Source of the DNA: Acanthochlamys bracteata
Lineage: Eukaryota > Streptophyta > Magnoliopsida > Pandanales > Velloziaceae
Direction: 5' to 3'
Assembly (NCBI GenBank): GCA_019914995.1
Contig: CM034134.1
Location: 3,242,145 to 3,306,144, forward strand
Length of the DNA: 64,000 nt
The translations under genes were made by a program, and so were the position numbers. How positions within the stretch are numbered: the stretch's first letter is position 1; each line of letters opens with the position of its first letter. Shown here in pieces: positions 1 through 12,790 of this stretch. A model generated the notes under the pieces. It saw only the letters and a program-made list of their open reading frames with translations, made no database searches and was not told the origin of the DNA.

Positions 1-42
1 TACAATTGAATAAAGGATGAAAGAAAATACCCAAGCACTAAA

Positions 43-620
43 CTATACGATAACATTTCTTGGTCTTGAAAGTAGCATGTTTATAGATGAACCTATCTTC
101 TCCAACCATGTTTGGTAAGCTTGGAAGTCATCGCAATAGCTTGGCAAGCTTGTATCCCAACGTGGATTACACGTCTTATCCTCAGAATCTTTGAAATAGT
201 AAAAAATGTGTATCACATAAACTGAAATCTTATAATAAAACTAAACCACAGCACCCAAATCTCTATGTGAAAATAACAGCAGGATGAAATATACAATTAT
301 AAGGACTCTTTGGAGTCAAAAGTACATCCTCATAGCTAGCTCTAGAAATGAACATTGTTGCATTTGAGATGATATCACGATTACACCTTGTTCAATGGGC
401 TCACTAGCATGAACGTTTGAGGTTGATCTCAGTTTCAGACTTTGGCTGAAGCTTCGAGCGTAAACAACAACATAGCAGTGAAGAATGATAGAGAGAGTGG
501 TGGTGGTGGAGTAGACATAAGATAACAAGGAGATCACGGCGTTGACAATAGCGGAGAAGGAGAGGAATATTTGAATTTAGGGAAGATGATCAGTAACCAG
601 TAATAAAATGATATTAAACC
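43..620 (-). other. possible fragment of an unrecognised host gene
   Basis: Two open stretches on the minus strand look more gene-like than the repeats that follow. The first (about 620 down to 316) encodes a hydrophobic stretch rich in Ser, Thr, Leu and Val, then a polar tail. The second (188 down to a TAG at 43-45) follows a plausible splice acceptor (pyrimidine-rich tract then AG at 189-190) and encodes about 48 residues containing CNPRWDTSLPSYCDDFQAY. The obvious donor (GT at 324-325) does not join the two in a consistent frame, so the model is incomplete or the gene is broken. I do not recognise the family. It could equally be chance open sequence in a gene flank. Confidence 0.25.
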
Positions 621-649
621 AAAAATAATAAGATCGCGATTAATAAAAA

Positions 650-1765
650 AAAAAATTTTTTGAAATATTATTTTTTAGAGAGCAACAAAGACTAATTATG
701 ATGTTGGTCTCTATTACTCGAGCATTTGGGACCAAATTTACTTTCGGTCACTATTACTTTATAACGGTATTCGAGAACAATATAGAATTTGGTCCTAATA
801 TTCAAGTATAAAGACCAACAACATAGTTGGCCTCTGTTAATTTAAAAAATAATATTACAAAAAATAATTATTATAAATTTTTTACTAAATCTAAATTTTT
901 GGATTATGATCCATAATTTGGTATAGTATATTGACAAAATTTCTAACAGCTTGTATAATTATTGGCATATGACAATAGATAAGTAAAGAATATATATGAT
1001 TTAACAATTTTTCGACATAAATTAGATGAACAAATAAAATCCAACTTTTATGAAACTTTGTTTGAGCAATAATATGGTCACGCGCAATTATTCAACGGTT
1101 TACATATTTCGTTTAAAATAAAATATGAGATTATGTTGATTGTTTATGAGTGTTGTGATGTAAGAATATAAATGATATGAAACCTAATTTATACTCATTA
1201 TTGTTCAATCTTTAACGCAACTCATGTAATTATAAGGAATAAATCAAAGATCATGAACTCCGGTTGTAACTTACTCCTCTAATCTAAGCCCAAAGATTAT
1301 TAAATCATATGCGTGCATTGATAATCTGTTGCAATGAAGTACTAATAATTATACAAATCACTTAAAAGTTTATCAATATAATATACTATAAGTATATATG
1401 ACATCCAACAGTTAGATTTTAGTAAAAAAGTTTGTAATAATTATTTTAAACTTTTATTTTTCAAGTTAAATGAGACCAATTTATGTTGGTCCATATTACT
1501 CAAGCATTAGGGACTAAATCTAACCTCAGTAGCTAATACCTTGGATAACAGCAACCAACTCCAACTTTGGTCCTGATGCTCGTTCAATAGCAACCAAATC
1601 TTTCTTGATCAGACTAACCATATTGAATAACGCTGATAAGTTGAGTAACAGTGACCAATTATCTTAATGATTATCTTGTGTAAAGACTAATTGAAACTAT
1701 TTTAAGTTTTGCTCATTACTCGAGCATCAGGACCAAGTTCCATGTTGGCAACTGATACCATAGTT
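650..1765. repeat. CACTA-type subterminal repeat region, outer part
   Basis: Short motifs such as GGTCACTATTACT, GGGACCAAATTT and TAGCGACC recur in both orientations, alternating with AT-rich filler. The same vocabulary fills 1766-2140 and 11160-13490. In CACTA (En/Spm) elements, arrays of short subterminal motifs bind the transposase. This block lies outside the degenerate terminus at 1766, so it may be the end of an older nested copy, or the true left end may lie further out. No coding sequence is visible. Confidence 0.5.
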
Positions 1766-2989
1766 AACTACAACAAAAAAAATTGATAGGGACCAAAACA
1801 TATTGGTAGCTATTGAGAAAAATTGCGAATAGCGACAAAAAAATATCAATCACTAAACTAGTAGCTAAAAACTGATCGCTGATACTAATAGCAACCATAT
1901 TTATTATCGGTCACTATTATCGAAAGGAACTGCGATGAAAATGTGTGGGTCACTATAACTAAAAGCAACCAAGTCAAACTGGTCACTGTTTATGACACAA
2001 TAGCAAACTAACAGTTGGTCTCTATTGAGTGTAGTAGCAGCCATAGGCGTGTTGGTCACAATAGCGACCAACTAACAGTAGCACACTAGTCGCTACTTGG
2101 TCTTTAGTAGTAGCGCCCAACGTTTCTTTGGTCGCTGCAATTTATTTGTTTACCTTTAAAACTTTTTATATTAAAAGTATGAAAATACACAATACAAATT
2201 ATACATACAAAAATTTAAAATACACAACAACATAATTATAATATTTGCTAAATTAAATATTTTAAATTTTAAATATTTATATTAGTTAAATTATTAAATA
2301 CAAAATATGTAATTATTGTCACAATATAATATCAACAATGTTCATAAATATCAGATTCCTACTAAATATAGTTTATCAACGCCCATTTTATGCAAGCGCT
2401 GATACCAATTGTGTACCCGAAACAAAAAAATATATTAAATATTTAGTAGATAAACTAAATATTAATTTTAATTTTAGTAAATTTATAATCATATATAGTA
2501 AATTTATAATCATACATAATTAAATATTTAAAAAGCAATACTGCATCTAATTCACTAGGCCTAACTCCAAATGCTATTTTAATATTTTTCCTACAAGTAA
2601 TTCTAACCGAGATGGTCGTATACACGTAGATTTCACGAGTTTTCGATACTTTTTCTAAATTTGACCCTGTTAGTTGTTATAAAGCTAAGTCTTTTATATA
2701 AAATTTTAATAATGAATAAATGCTTCCAACATACTCGTACTATCTCCTAATACAATTTCGTTTCTTCTTATAAGTCATTCTAATCGTCATATGTAGGTTT
2801 CACAGCCTTTCGATGATATTTCTAAGTAGTGACCTCTTAAATTGTTATGAAGTTAAGTATTTATATAAAAAATTTAATAATGCATAAATGCTTCTAACTA
2901 ACTCGTCCTACTTGACCTTGTAATAAATTTTGTAATATAATAGAATTATAATAAAATCAGTATGCAATAAAATTTTCACTAAAAATTTG

Positions 2990-3945
2990 TTAAGAAGATA
3001 AGATATTACTTGCAGAACCATCGTTTGATTGTCTACCATGCATAGACTTTACTTTTTCTATAAGATCAATGAATTGCTTTTGCAGGAGTTCTATATATTG
3101 CTGAAGCATGCTAACTCTGTCGTTAATCTCTCTCTTTCTTTTTTTTTCTCTCTTCAATTGTTGCTCAATCTCACTAACTTTAGATGAGCTATTATCTTTA
3201 CGTGGTGGCTTAGGTCTAGGTCCCCGACCAGATACGCTTAATAAAACATTTTGCATTACTTCCTCTTGGACCAACGGATGCTCGGTTTGTGATGATTCTT
3301 CAAACAATTGAGACATTCTTTCCTACAATTTATAAAACTAGTAACAATTAGTAGAGTACAAAGACTCTAAAATAACATTTAAAAGTTTACTTACATAATT
3401 ATTATGTGTTCTTTTTTAACTCCATTCACAATTTGCTTTTGTATACATGATCTTGTATGTTCTTATTGGCCCCTCACTCTGTACACATTTTATAACATGA
3501 ATACAAACAAGTATTATACAGATACATATCTAAATGTTAGATATACTTACCTTCCAATGAGAAATGCTCGCAATACTTTCACTACCTCCATGATCCTACT
3601 TCAGGACTCTTTCGACTTTCTTTGACACCTCCTATAAAAATAATATGTAAGTTAATCAATTGTAAAATCTAATTTTTTTGGAATCGTAAAATTTACACTC
3701 ACCGTAAATTCAGGACCATTAAATAGATTGTATAGACTAACCTAGTTAGAAAGTCTACCATTCTCAATAAAATCTCTAGATGGATTAGCTCTACCATTCC
3801 TGCCACGTTCCATTTTCTTGTAATGTTTGTGTGCCCTATTTCTCCCTTTCTTATACAAATCTTTTCCTGCTTTATGCAAGTAGCGTCTCCACACCGGACT
3901 TGTAAAGTCTAATTCAAACTTTTTTTCTTTATAAAAACAAAACAT
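2990..3945 (-). pseudogene. CACTA accessory protein relic (coiled coil)
   Basis: Two minus-strand open segments. 2990-3316 encodes 108 residues with a basic, Pro-rich patch (GRGPRPKPPRK), then a long charged coiled coil (EIEQQLKREKKRKREI) running into a leucine-rich helix. 3742-3945 encodes 67 basic residues (WRRYLHKAGKDLYKKGRNRA). A basic region followed by a Gln/Glu/Arg-rich coiled coil is typical of the C-terminal half of plant Ptta/En/Spm accessory transposases. The assignment rests on composition and on its position inside a CACTA element, not on a diagnostic motif. The segments are not joined by one open frame. Confidence 0.4.
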
Positions 3946-4799
3946 AGGGTTGGCTAGTAAAAACTTATATATAAAGAAATTTTTTTGTGATATATTGGTA
4001 AAATATCGCTAGCCGTACTTATATCATTTCAATGACTCCCGGTATGTTCTTCTCTAACCATGTCCATCCTTCAACGTCTACAGGAGCATGAGAGTGAATT
4101 AATATACCGTACTCTCTTATAAGCTACTATGAGTTTAAACCAAAGGGTACTACATTGGTGTTGAATTGTAAAGTTACATTTCTTCTGTCTTAGAATAATT
4201 ATGTAATGCAGCTACGCAGGTGACTCCACACCTACATTGCGTGTCTTGGCATATGGATCATTCATATAATAATGCAAGCATTTTAAATTTGAATTGATTT
4301 ACATAAATTTAAATATTAAATTAAATTAACTTTTATCAGCAGTGTTAACTAATATATCTGCAAGGGATCCTACAGAGATTCAAGTGGTAAAGAACGTATA
4401 ACATCAGAGCTCGGGGAAGGAGTTGAGACAGAAGGAGTGCTAAAGAGTGCACGAGATCTCGATCTACCACTAGGAGCTATCTTCCAATGATAAAGATCTA
4501 TAAAAAAAGTTAAGATAATTAGATCAATCGTATATGAACACTGTACATTATGTTTGAGATATAACTTGATTAAATAAATTGATAATTGATCCATCACTAA
4601 AACAAATTCTTATACCTTAATAATTGTCACTTATGTCATCTATGCGTAGGCTTGTATCTTTATTACCGTGTTCAATACCTCCCAATTTAAGGTAATTGTA
4701 TCTTCACTTCTAATTTGAGGATAAATCTCTTCACATATAGATTTAACAATTATTATCAAACATCTAGCTTCTTGATATACATCACCTTCAATAATTGAA

Positions 4800-5290
4800 A
4801 TCATCTGATGTTAGCTTTTTGTCCGCACGAAACAGTGAAGGATCAAATAGATGATGTTGTAGCCCCTTTGTACCACTCTCCAATTCTTACCCATCACATT
4901 GTCAGGCATGTAATACACTTGCATAGCTCGCCTTACAAGAATATATGAATGATTCACATATCATATTCTTAGTGATATTAGCACTAATGCACTCGTCACT
5001 TATCCATATTGGCATTTTCTACTCAAGAATAAACTATTCACATTTGAATAGATATACTCGATGATTTCCCTATATGATAACTCTATCATATCATCAGAAC
5101 ACCACCATAGAAAAAAAATGGAATACAAGGAGCATATCTTATATGGTCTCTTTCAACACAAATACCACTGTTCGATGTTTATATATCTATGTGCTGATGC
5201 TTAATCACATATTTCAATCCATTAATTATACATTCGTATTTTCTCACACAACGACCTGGCCCACCTGCAAGTGCACATATTTCTGAGCTA
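4800..5290 (-). pseudogene. CACTA transposase (TNPD-like) C-terminal relic, DUF4216-like
   Basis: Read on the minus strand across stops, this stretch contains NGLKYVIKH, then TSNSGI, then SYREIIEYI, and finally QVYYMPDNVMGKNWRVVQR near 4950-4890. The order matches the DUF4216 region that follows the transposase core in plant CACTA TNP2/TNPD proteins (a region with QNSG, then Q-V-x-Y-x-x-D before a W-x-V-V). Several stops and frame changes interrupt it, so it is dead. The catalytic core upstream is not visible, probably because the Gypsy insertion at 5467 and deletions removed it. Confidence 0.5.
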
Positions 5291-5466
5291 ACGGCCTTCT
5301 AATTCTCATTGTAAAGCTATCTAATCTAAAAATAACAATTAAAATTTTTTTCAATACAACCATACAAGGAGCATATAGTGAGAATTGTATTTCCTAAAGG
5401 GAGAATCAGTTAAGATTATACTTTTTGATTAAACGAATCTAGAAACTCTTTTCAATGCCGCAGTTC

Positions 5467-6866
5467 TTTTATTATCGCACAAGTACGTGTCACACAAGAA
5501 ACGCAATGATGAGAAAAGTATCATTCCCACGAGAATTGATCAATTTATTCAATATCGAAAATAACTAATCATATAATTATTTGAACGACCATTCTAAAAA
5601 GTGTGAACAATAAAAATAAAAAAAATAAACTAAGCTAAAACTAACACTTGTAAGATTTCAATGACTTAAACGCTAGGCCATTTAATTTTGCGGTAACTAA
5701 TTCAATTCAATTCCGTATTAACGCTATTTAAGATTATAATCTTTATTGATAATTGAAAAATCCTAATTTCTTTGATAAATTTTCTCAAGCTATACAAAAA
5801 ATAATTTCATGCAATAACTCAACATATCTCTATCTGAATTAACATAAAAAAAAAGCTCATTAAACTCTTTGACATCCTAAATTAACTTCACGAACTAGAA
5901 GAGTACATCTCTGTCTCTCATGTAATTCATGGCATCCATTACAAAGACTAATCCATAAATCACATCTATCTCAATTTTGAATCTCAAATCGGTTGAATAT
6001 TGGCTAGATACTCAAAAAAGCATTAAGCACGATAATTAATACTCATAAGTAATTATAGAACTACAAATAGTATAGAATTAAGAATTAAATCATCATAGTT
6101 TTACTACATCATAGGCCCAGCAAAAAGGATTGAGTTCATAGTTTTCAGACCTAACAAAACAAAGAAAAATATGAAAGATAGAACAAAAGAACCCTAAACA
6201 AAGTGTGTTGTCGAGCAAACTGCCGTCTCTTTTTTTTGCTCCTTGCTCCCCTCTGTCCTTCTCTCTGTTCCAACGGCAATAAATCAAGAAATAAACTCTA
6301 GATGAGCCGTCCCTATTGCTACCCTCTCAAGAAATCTGAAAATTAAGTATTTAAAACCATAGAGTTTTATTTCCAAAAATAGCTAGGTGCAGTTACAGCT
6401 AATCTGAACTATCTGTCCACAAGTTGTATATGCCGTTTTGGAATGTGTTTTTCCTAGAACAATCTGGAAAAAAGTTGCAATTCAACATATATGTCTTATG
6501 TTTCTAATCATATATCACACACGTTATTTAAAAATTGGGAAGGCCTTCAACTTTACTTATTTTTGAAACTACACAAATGATTCGAGACTGCACTGAATGC
6601 CACTTTCATCTATAAATATGTATAAATTGGCTGCCTAGAAATTTCTGTAAAAATTAATGAACCAACTTCAATATATTGGCTTTGAAACACAATTGACCAT
6701 TTCATTGAAAAGTCAAGTTTTCATCAAAAATACTGAGACTGCACAGAATTACTAAATATAATAAAGTAAAATTTATGGTTCTTTTAATTAATTTTTATTC
6801 AATATAAAACCAAGCATGTATGATATAAATTTGCATAAAGTTATGCATATTTTTTAAACACATCAA
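5467..6866 (-). repeat. 3' LTR of the Athila/Tat-like element
   Basis: This block aligns colinearly with 9233-10808: shared landmarks include CGAAAATAACTAATC, GATTTCAATGACTTAAACG and CATAATT/CATCATAG stretches. The boundary at 6866 is set by CACATCAA, the same end seen at 10808. The outer boundary near 5467 is approximate because the two copies have diverged. Confidence 0.75.
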
Positions 6867-8629
6867 TACCTCCACACCTAGATTTTGCTCGCCATCGAGC
6901 AATAAACAATATTGATGTTCATATAGGTTGGTTGAATTTTATAACTCCAATTTCTTCAGATCTGTCATTGAATGTGTAATTCATGAAAATTTTTCAAAAC
7001 ACAACCAATCATATGTTCTCGATCATACACACACTTGTTTATATGCAAGCAAACAATTTACTGTAACAAAGCTAAACTAATGAATATAAGTACTTACATG
7101 GTTAATAGCTCATATGCCTATTTTGATCTCTTCGACTTTTATGGTTTCAATATTGAAGTTTAAATCGATCAAGTCAAACTAACTAGTCATCTGAATCTCC
7201 TTTTTGTGGGTCCAAGGTTTAGTCAGGCATAATGTTTTTCTTCTTTTTTTTGTTTTAAGACTCATAGTCGATAGCTTTCATACTATCACGTAGATAGCCA
7301 TGTTCCCTAATAGATTGTCTCCTATATATTTATTATACATAGGGTCAAATTACTCAAGGCTAGCTTTCAATTTCGTACACATAACTTTTTTCAACTGTAC
7401 AAGCTGACTAGTGAAATATCTTTTATAGAGACAATGGTTGGGAATAGAATTTTAGTGTATAGTCAATGCTCAATATAACTTTTCAACCAAACATTATGTT
7501 ACCTTCAAATCTCAAAATGGCAACAAGAACAAATCAATTCTCTAAGCCACTCATAATCACAAGTTCAAGCTAATGAATATCACACTCATTACTAGTTAAC
7601 ACAAAAGTTTAACTAAGATGGCTATGCATTTAGTCCATTTTCAAGAATTAAGACTCAAAGACAGAAATTTTTTCATCATAAATAGTGTACTCCAACCAAG
7701 TTGAAACAACACAAAATCTTCAAAAATTTCCTCTACCCCCACACTTAAAGCCAACATTGTCCACAATGTGCATAAAAATGTAATAATAAAGAGGAGAGGT
7801 TAGAAAGCATCACTGATTTTAATGCTTGCTCGCTCGAAGTTCTTTATGGAAATGCCTACTTGTCATGTTCTCCCTGTCATTAGGAACTTATTAGAATTAA
7901 AGAGAAATCAAAACAGAAAACTAATTGAAAAAATTCAAACTAGATGAGAAACTAAAGAATGAAAAGCTCGGGTTGCCTCCCAATAAGCACTTTACTTTTA
8001 GTCTATAGCTTGGCTTCTTCTTTCCCTCTATGCCGATTCAAAGAGGATGGTAGATTTTGAGGAGCATACAAAAAGCTCTTCTAGAACAGCCCCATCGTAA
8101 GGTGGTGAAGCTTCCAAGTAGTGTGGATACTTGTTAATCTCTTCATTTTCAGTTTTGGATGAAATCTCCTTTAAGAACTTTATAGAACTTGGCAGTTGTT
8201 CCAGCGCATCCCAAAAGATAAGTTAACATGCAACTTTCTAAACATATCAAAACTTTTAGAAATTGTTTATCCAATTGATTCTTCGGAGATGTTCGAAGAG
8301 GAATCGGTTGCATGTAATCCTTAGTTGGTGTTGCTGTTTAGTGTTGTGCATGTTTCGGGCTTGCTTCCTTTGGTGATTTAGTAGAGGTTTCCACTGATTC
8401 CTTGATGCTCTGTTCAGCTACAGCATGGAATTTAGGCGAAGAAAGTTCAGGTTGTCCAATTCCATACTGTCCACTTCAGTTTCATCAAGCAACATTAGTG
8501 AAAAGAAATCATTTTGTTCTAGTGATTCTCTGCTACCTATAAGCGGCATCTCCAATAGCTCCTCACTTCAAAGTGTAATTGCATGCACTTTCTCAGTGAG
8601 ATTTACCTTAATGCTGTTGGGCTAAGAAC
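6867..8629 (-). other. non-coding interior of the Athila/Tat-like element
   Basis: No open frame with recognisable retroelement content. Landmarks on the minus strand are the GGGAGGCAACCC block (about 7983-7972), the phrase GGGGGTAGAGGAAATTTTTG (7738-7719), which resembles a second polypurine tract, and the terminal purine tract at 6878-6867. This is the spacer that in complete Athila/Tat elements lies between pol and the 3' LTR. Confidence 0.55.
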
Positions 8630-8890
8630 TTTGTTGTATTACACATAATAAGCTTGTCATTTGACTCATTTGCAACTCAAGGTTTCAAATAGAGGTAGCT
8701 TGATTTTGCAAAGTTGATTCCGTTTTTACCATAAATTGGGCAAGGGCATCTTCAAGTGGTGCTTTCCTAACTGGTTGCTGAAAGGAGTTCCTAGTTGTAT
8801 TTTGCTGATTACTCCATGAAATTGGATGATCCCGCCAACTTAGATTATATGTGTCGGAGTATGGATTGTTGGGTTGCCAATTAACGTTAA
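8630..8890 (-). pseudogene. Gypsy gag C-terminal relic
   Basis: Minus-strand translation gives NNPYSDTYNLSWRDHPISW (about 8880-8825) and, further on, MVKTESTLQNQATSI, a stop, and NLELQMSQMTSLL. Athila/Tat gag proteins carry the pattern N-x-Y-x-N-x-Y-N-x-x-W-R-x-H-P-x-x-S-W, followed by a coiled segment in which residues such as E-T-x-x-Q-N-Q precede N-L-E-x-Q. The N-terminal gag core and everything downstream are gone. Confidence 0.7.
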
Positions 8891-9210
8891 ACAGCCACGC
8901 ACTTGTGCGTTAGGAAATGGTGAGAATGGATTTCCAACTTGGTAATCAACACTAGCGTGATTTCCCCTATATAATTAGCACACTAAATTTGGAGTATAAT
9001 AGCATTACAACCTAGACTTCCTAGCTGTTGAGACAAAATCATCATTTCTGCATTCAAAATGTTGGTAGATGAAGTCTTTAGTTGTGGAGTCAAAGCGGTG
9101 ATGGCATCCATCGCATGCATTAAACAATGAACCTAAAGGAAAGAAAAGAAATAAAAGTTCAAAGTAAAATTAGAATTAATTGGAATCGATATTAATAAAT
9201 TAAAACAATA

Positions 9211-9226
9211 CCCGGTAACGGCGCCA
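9211..9226 (-). promoter_or_regulatory. primer-binding site, tRNA-Asp type
   Basis: The minus strand reads TGGCGCCGTTACCGGG, complementary to the 3' end of plant tRNA-Asp with one mismatch (the usual form is TGGCGCCGTTGCCGGG). It sits about 7 bases inside the right-hand LTR and fixes the element's orientation as minus. Confidence 0.85.
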
Positions 9227-9232
9227 AAATCT

Positions 9233-10808
9233 TGTTGCTATCGCAAGTGTACGAGTCGTATAAGTAATACAATAATTAGAAAACTATCGTTCTCATGAGG
9301 AATGATTAACTTATTAAATACCGAAAATAACTAATCCTAGAATTATTTAAATGATCGATCTAAAAAGAGTGAATGCTAAACTAAAGATAACAAAACAAGC
9401 TAAAACTAGTAGTTATAGATTTCAATGACTTAAACGTTAGGGCGTTTGATTTTGCCATAACTAATCTGATTCAATTCAGTGTTCATACTATTCAAGATTA
9501 TAATCTTTATTGGCAATAAACTATCTCAAACTATACCAAAAATATTTTATTCAATAACTCACTATGGGTGTGTTCTTTTGCCCGAATAACTCACTTCCTT
9601 CTGCAAACAAGTGACTTCTAGCATTCTTTTAAAATAAAAACTCATTTTCAGCATACAACTCACTTCCTATAATTTAAAGTCAATCACTTCACTTTCCACT
9701 TCCCCCCTCTCACCTCATTTTTTTTCAATTTCCTTCTTCGCTCGGTCTGTGCATTTTTTCTCCACTCGGCTCCGTGCCATCTCTCCAGCGTCGTCAATCT
9801 TCTCCGGAGTTTTGCGACATTCTAAATTAACTGCACGAACCAAAAAAATACATCTTTGTCTCTCATGCAATTTATATCATTCATTATAAAGACTAATCAA
9901 TACAGCACATCTATGTCTCAATTTGAATCTCAAATTAAATATTGGCCAGATATTCAAAAATATTAACCTTGGTAATGAACACTCAATAAACAATTACAAA
10001 ACTTTGAATAGTATAGAATTACAAATTAAATCATCATAATTAGGCTACATTATAGCCCCACAAAAGAGAAATTTAATTCATAATTTTCTGATATAATAAA
10101 ACAGAGAAAAATATGAGATATAGAACAAAAGAATCCTGACAAAGAGTGTTGTCGAGTAAACTATCATTTCTTTCCTTTGCTCCTTGCTCCCCTTTGTCCT
10201 TCTACCTGTTCCAGCAATAAGAACTCAAGAAATTAACAATAGATGAGCCGTCTCTATTTCTTCCCTCTCAGGAAATCTGAAATTTGAGTATTAAAACCAT
10301 AGTGTTTTTCTTTTCCCAAAATAGTTAGGTGTAGTTCCAACCAATCCGAACTCTCTGTCTAGAAGTTGTATGTGACGTTTTGGGGTCTCTTTTGCTTAGA
10401 AAAATCTGAAAAAATATTACAATTTAAAATGTAGGTCTTATGTTTCCAATCATATATTGCACATGTCATTTAAAAAAAGGAATGCCTTCAACTTTACTTA
10501 TTTCTGAAACTACTCAAATGATTCGATATTGCACTGAATGCCAACCTTCATCTATAAATATGTATCAATTGGCTGCACAGATAATTCTGTAAAAATTAAT
10601 GAATCAACTTCATATATTGGGTTTCAAACATAATTGACCGTTCCATCGAAAAGTCAAGTTTGCATCAAAAACGTTGAGACGGCACAAAATTACTAAAATA
10701 ATAAAATAAAAAATTATGGTTCTATTTAATCAATTTTTTTCTATATAAAACCAAGCATGTGTGATACAAATATGTAAAAAATTTATGTATAGTTTTTAAG
10801 CACATCAA
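9233..10808 (-). repeat. 5' LTR of the Athila/Tat-like element, with a small insertion
   Basis: Direct repeat of 5467-6866. It is longer because about 250 bp starting GGGTGTGTTCTTTTG (9567 to about 9815) interrupts the alignment between ATAACTCACTAT and GACATTCTAAATTAAC. The insert is T/C-rich, has no clear inverted terminal repeat and could be a truncated hAT-type MITE or a replaced segment. Confidence 0.7.
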
Positions 10809-10813
10809 GGAAC

Positions 10814-12790
10814 AATATGCCAACTTAGTCAGTAAGTATAACACTTATACTCTTACCTTATGCTAATTGCACAAACTATGTCATTTTGTATTTCAAATAG
10901 AGTATCTAACCCGTTAGATACGTTTTATTTGACAATGTTACTATTTAAAAAAAATTTCAACATCTTTGGATATATTTTAGTTCTATGCTTTAAGTTTATA
11001 AATTGTGCAATCTTATATATCCATCAATCATTTAGTATGATGAAGCGCAAAACATCATCCAAATGATTTAAAAATTTGCCAACATGATATACAAAAAAAT
11101 ATAAATCACCTCCAATGGTTTAGATTTTCTTAAATAACTTTTTGTTAATTATTTTAAAATTTTAATTTATACGGTAGTAGGGGTAAACATCAAGTTGGTC
11201 TCTATTGCTAACACAATAGCGACCAGAATAATTAATAAACGTATACGATTTAATAATTTATATAATTAATCGTAGCACCAAAACATATGCAAATGTGATG
11301 CAATTTTTATGAACACTAATATTGTAGTATACAATATATATCCAACGATTTAGATCTCCATTCCATATTACAATTATATAAATTATGTGAACAAGTTAGC
11401 AATAATATGCCTACTTAGTTAGTAGGTATAATAATTATACTCTTGTCTTATACTAATTGCACAAACTATGTCATTTTATGTTCAATATAGCATCTAAGCT
11501 GTTAGATACATTTTATGTGACGGCATTACTATTTAAACAAATTTATCACATTTAGATATATTATAGCGTTACGATTTATTTCTATAAATTATTAAATCTT
11601 ATATATCCGTCAGTCGTTTATTATGATGGAGCACAAAACATTATGGAAATGATTTAAAAATTTTCCAACATGATATACATAAACTACAAATCATATCCAA
11701 CGTTTTATATTTTATTAACTAAGTTTTTATTAATTATTTAAAAAATTTTATGTTATACAATAATACGCACCAATATCAAGTTGGCCTCTATTGCTAACAC
11801 AATAGCGACCAAAATAATTAGTGAGCGCATACAATTTTATAATTTATAGGATTAAATTGTAGCACCAAAATATATCCAAATGTGTCGAAATTAAACACTA
11901 ATATTGTAGTATACAATATATCCAACGGTTTAGATCTCCATCCATTATTGCAATTGTATAAATTAGATGAATGAGTGAGCAATAATATGCCAACTTAGTA
12001 AGTATAATACTTATACTCGTGTCTTATATTAATTGCACAAACATGTCATTTTATATTTCAAATAGAGTATGTAAACCGTTAGATACATCTTATATGACAA
12101 AACTACTATTTAAAAAAAATTTCATCACATTTGGATATATTTTAGCGCTACGATTTAATTCTATAAATTGTTAAATCTTATACGTCTATCAATTATTTAT
12201 TATGATGGATCACAAAGTATCGTCCAAATGATTTAAAAATTTCCAACATGATATATTAAAATATAAATTACATCCAAAAATTTAGATTTTATTAGTTATT
12301 TAAAAATTTTATTTTATATGGTAATAGGGACCAGCATCATGTTGGACCCTACTGCCAACACAATAGCTACCAAATGCCCCCCAGTCGCTACTACTATTAA
12401 GGAAATAGCGACCAGAAACGGCATTTGGTCTCTAATATACTAGCAATAGTGACGAACTAGATCTTGATCCCTATTACTCAAAGAATAAAAATTTAAAATT
12501 AATTAAAGAAAGCTATTAATAAATTTCTAAACTGTTAAATACACTATATTACATAACATTATTGTTAACAAAATTTTTCATCAAATTCGGATACAATCTA
12601 TTGCTGCGATTTATGTTAATAAATTGTTAAATTGTATACGTCCATCTGTTATTTGTTATAATTGAGCACAAAATATCATCCAATAATCTAAAATTTCGTC
12701 ATTGTGATATATGAAAATTATAAATCACATTCACGATTTAGATTTAATTAATCTTAAATTATTATTTTACAGTAATACGAACCAACCCTA
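10814..12790. repeat. about 585-bp tandem repeats in the CACTA subterminal region
   Basis: The phrase AATATGCCAACTTAG (with small variations) starts units at 10814, 11404 and 11984. Each continues through ATTGCACAAACTATGTCATTTT, TTAGATAC, TATGATGGA/GAAGC, TTGGTCTCTATTGCTAACAC and AATAGCGACC. Unit lengths are about 590 and 580 bp. A more diverged fourth copy covers about 12500-12790. The Gypsy element at 5467-10808 inserted at the start of the first unit. No coding sequence is present. Confidence 0.75.

Larger units (their letters stand above)
5467..10808 (-). mobile_element. Athila/Tat-like Gypsy LTR retrotransposon, pol-less
   Basis: Two direct repeats of about 1.4-1.6 kb bracket a 2.4-kb interior. 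On the minus strand the interior begins with a tRNA-Asp primer-binding site (9211-9226) and ends with a purine-rich tract at the LTR (GGTGTGGAGGTA, 6867-6878). The LTR starts TTGATGTG rather than TGTTG. The interior keeps only a gag C-terminal relic and the conserved GGGAGGCAACCC block near 7972-7983, seen in Athila/Tat-type elements after the coding region. No protease, reverse transcriptase or integrase is present. It lies inside the CACTA element. No clean target-site duplication was found. Confidence 0.75.
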
